A stretch of 64,000 nucleotides of DNA. Origin: Straminergon stramineum. Lineage: Eukaryota > Streptophyta > Bryopsida > Hypnales > Calliergonaceae. Positions 63,366-64,000 of this stretch are shown here, in pieces. The notes below the pieces were generated by a model. The model was given only the letters and a program-made list of their open reading frames with translations, was not told the origin of the DNA and did no database searches. The translations under genes were made by a program, and so were the position numbers. The DNA lies in NCBI GenBank assembly GCA_963920665.1, contig OY987272.1:2547001-2611000 (forward strand). Direction: 5' to 3'. Position 1 is the stretch's first letter. Every line of letters starts with the position of its first letter.

Positions 63366-64000
63366 GTAGGATCCCATGGGAGGTTCCACGAAAAGTTTTG
63401 AAATTTTCTCATAGTCAGAAGATGTCTTTCTGGATAGTCAACTATCCAAATCTACGATGGGAAATTCCTGAAAATTCCTAGAAATTCCCCAGGTAAATTT
63501 CCACTAAAAATTATCATAGCCACATTTATGTTAATAAGATTCCCCAACAAATTTCATGACATTCTGATAGTTAGAAGTACCCAAACTTGCAACATTCCCT
63601 AGCAATTAACGGAAATTAAAGTCCACAAGGTGTGTGTGTGACCGATGGAGCGGGAGCATACGAAAGTGGAATGGGGCACAAGATAGGTCTTTTCTCACTC
63701 CCCCATACCTACTTAGGAGCCTAGGCTAGTTACTTTTGCTAGAAAGCCAACCCCCCAAAGTTGGGATTTTCCTCGGTTTTTGGTGTTAAGTTGGTGCTAG
63801 GTTTCGGTATGATTTTGAAAATAGAAAGGGAGAGGGGGAGTTTCTTAGGCCTAAAAATGGCCTTCTGAAGCCAATGGTGCAATCTGTTTGCGATTCGGAG
63901 TTAATCTCCAAAAGTTAGCTTAGTGGACTAGCATAGGATGAAAACCTTGAATTTTGGATGAAAATCCAAGAAAATAAGGTTAACTTAGATGAACGAGGAG
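63366..64000 (+). repeat. Direct repeat copy 2, cut by window end
   Basis: Second copy of 59972-60620, offset 3.39 kb. The window ends inside it, so the element's right boundary cannot be seen. Confidence 0.6.

Overview
The window is nuclear DNA of a land plant, probably a non-seed plant and perhaps a bryophyte. Four conserved genes and one small unrecognised gene sit as intron-rich, relatively GC-rich islands in very AT-rich repeat DNA. The plant assignment rests on a complete class III HD-Zip gene with a spliced miR166-type target site, a chloroplast stromal processing peptidase, a plant-type VPS23/ELC and a cytosolic ribosomal protein uS13/S18. Short introns and short genes separated by long repeat blocks suggest a bryophyte, but I cannot name the species. 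Every exon chain below was built by hand from splice signals, reading-frame continuity and knowledge of the families.

Layout. 1-15.6 kb: no gene; AT-rich DNA with a 3-copy tandem repeat, several terminal-inverted-repeat (TIR) elements and a poly(A)-ended retroelement tail. 15.6-24.1 kb (+): GC-rich promoter/leader with five tiny uORFs, then an 18-exon class III HD-Zip gene (863 codons). 24.1-27.4 kb: repeats. 27.4-30.0 kb (-): three-exon VPS23/TSG101-like ESCRT-I gene (412 codons). 30.4-32.5 kb: TTAA-flanked TIR elements. 33.5-34.7 kb (-): four-exon RPS18 (152 codons) whose first intron directly follows the ATG. 34.7-40.5 kb: AT-rich minisatellites and a tandem TIR-element array that reaches the next promoter. 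40.9-50.8 kb (+): 23-exon stromal processing peptidase (about 1,243 codons) with a GC-AG intron. 51.4-55.2 kb: three TTAA elements, two of them back to back. 57.0-57.8 kb (+): two-exon gene for a 92-93 residue Gly/His-rich protein, followed by a 3-copy tandem repeat. 60-64 kb: two direct repeats 3.4 kb apart with a TATA box, probably a non-autonomous LTR element cut by the window end.

The genes do not form a pathway: they cover developmental transcription control, endosomal sorting, translation and plastid protein import. The most unusual content is in the repeats. At least six elements, in four sequence groups, share ends of the form TTAA-CCC(C/T)T...AGGG(G)-TTAA with no longer flanking duplication, a piggyBac-like arrangement. 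Two of them (9090-11145 and 53034-54358) are paralogous copies carrying different nested TIR insertions, so each copy preserves the other's empty sites; with the inserts removed they are 942 and 943 bp long. No transposase is encoded in the window.
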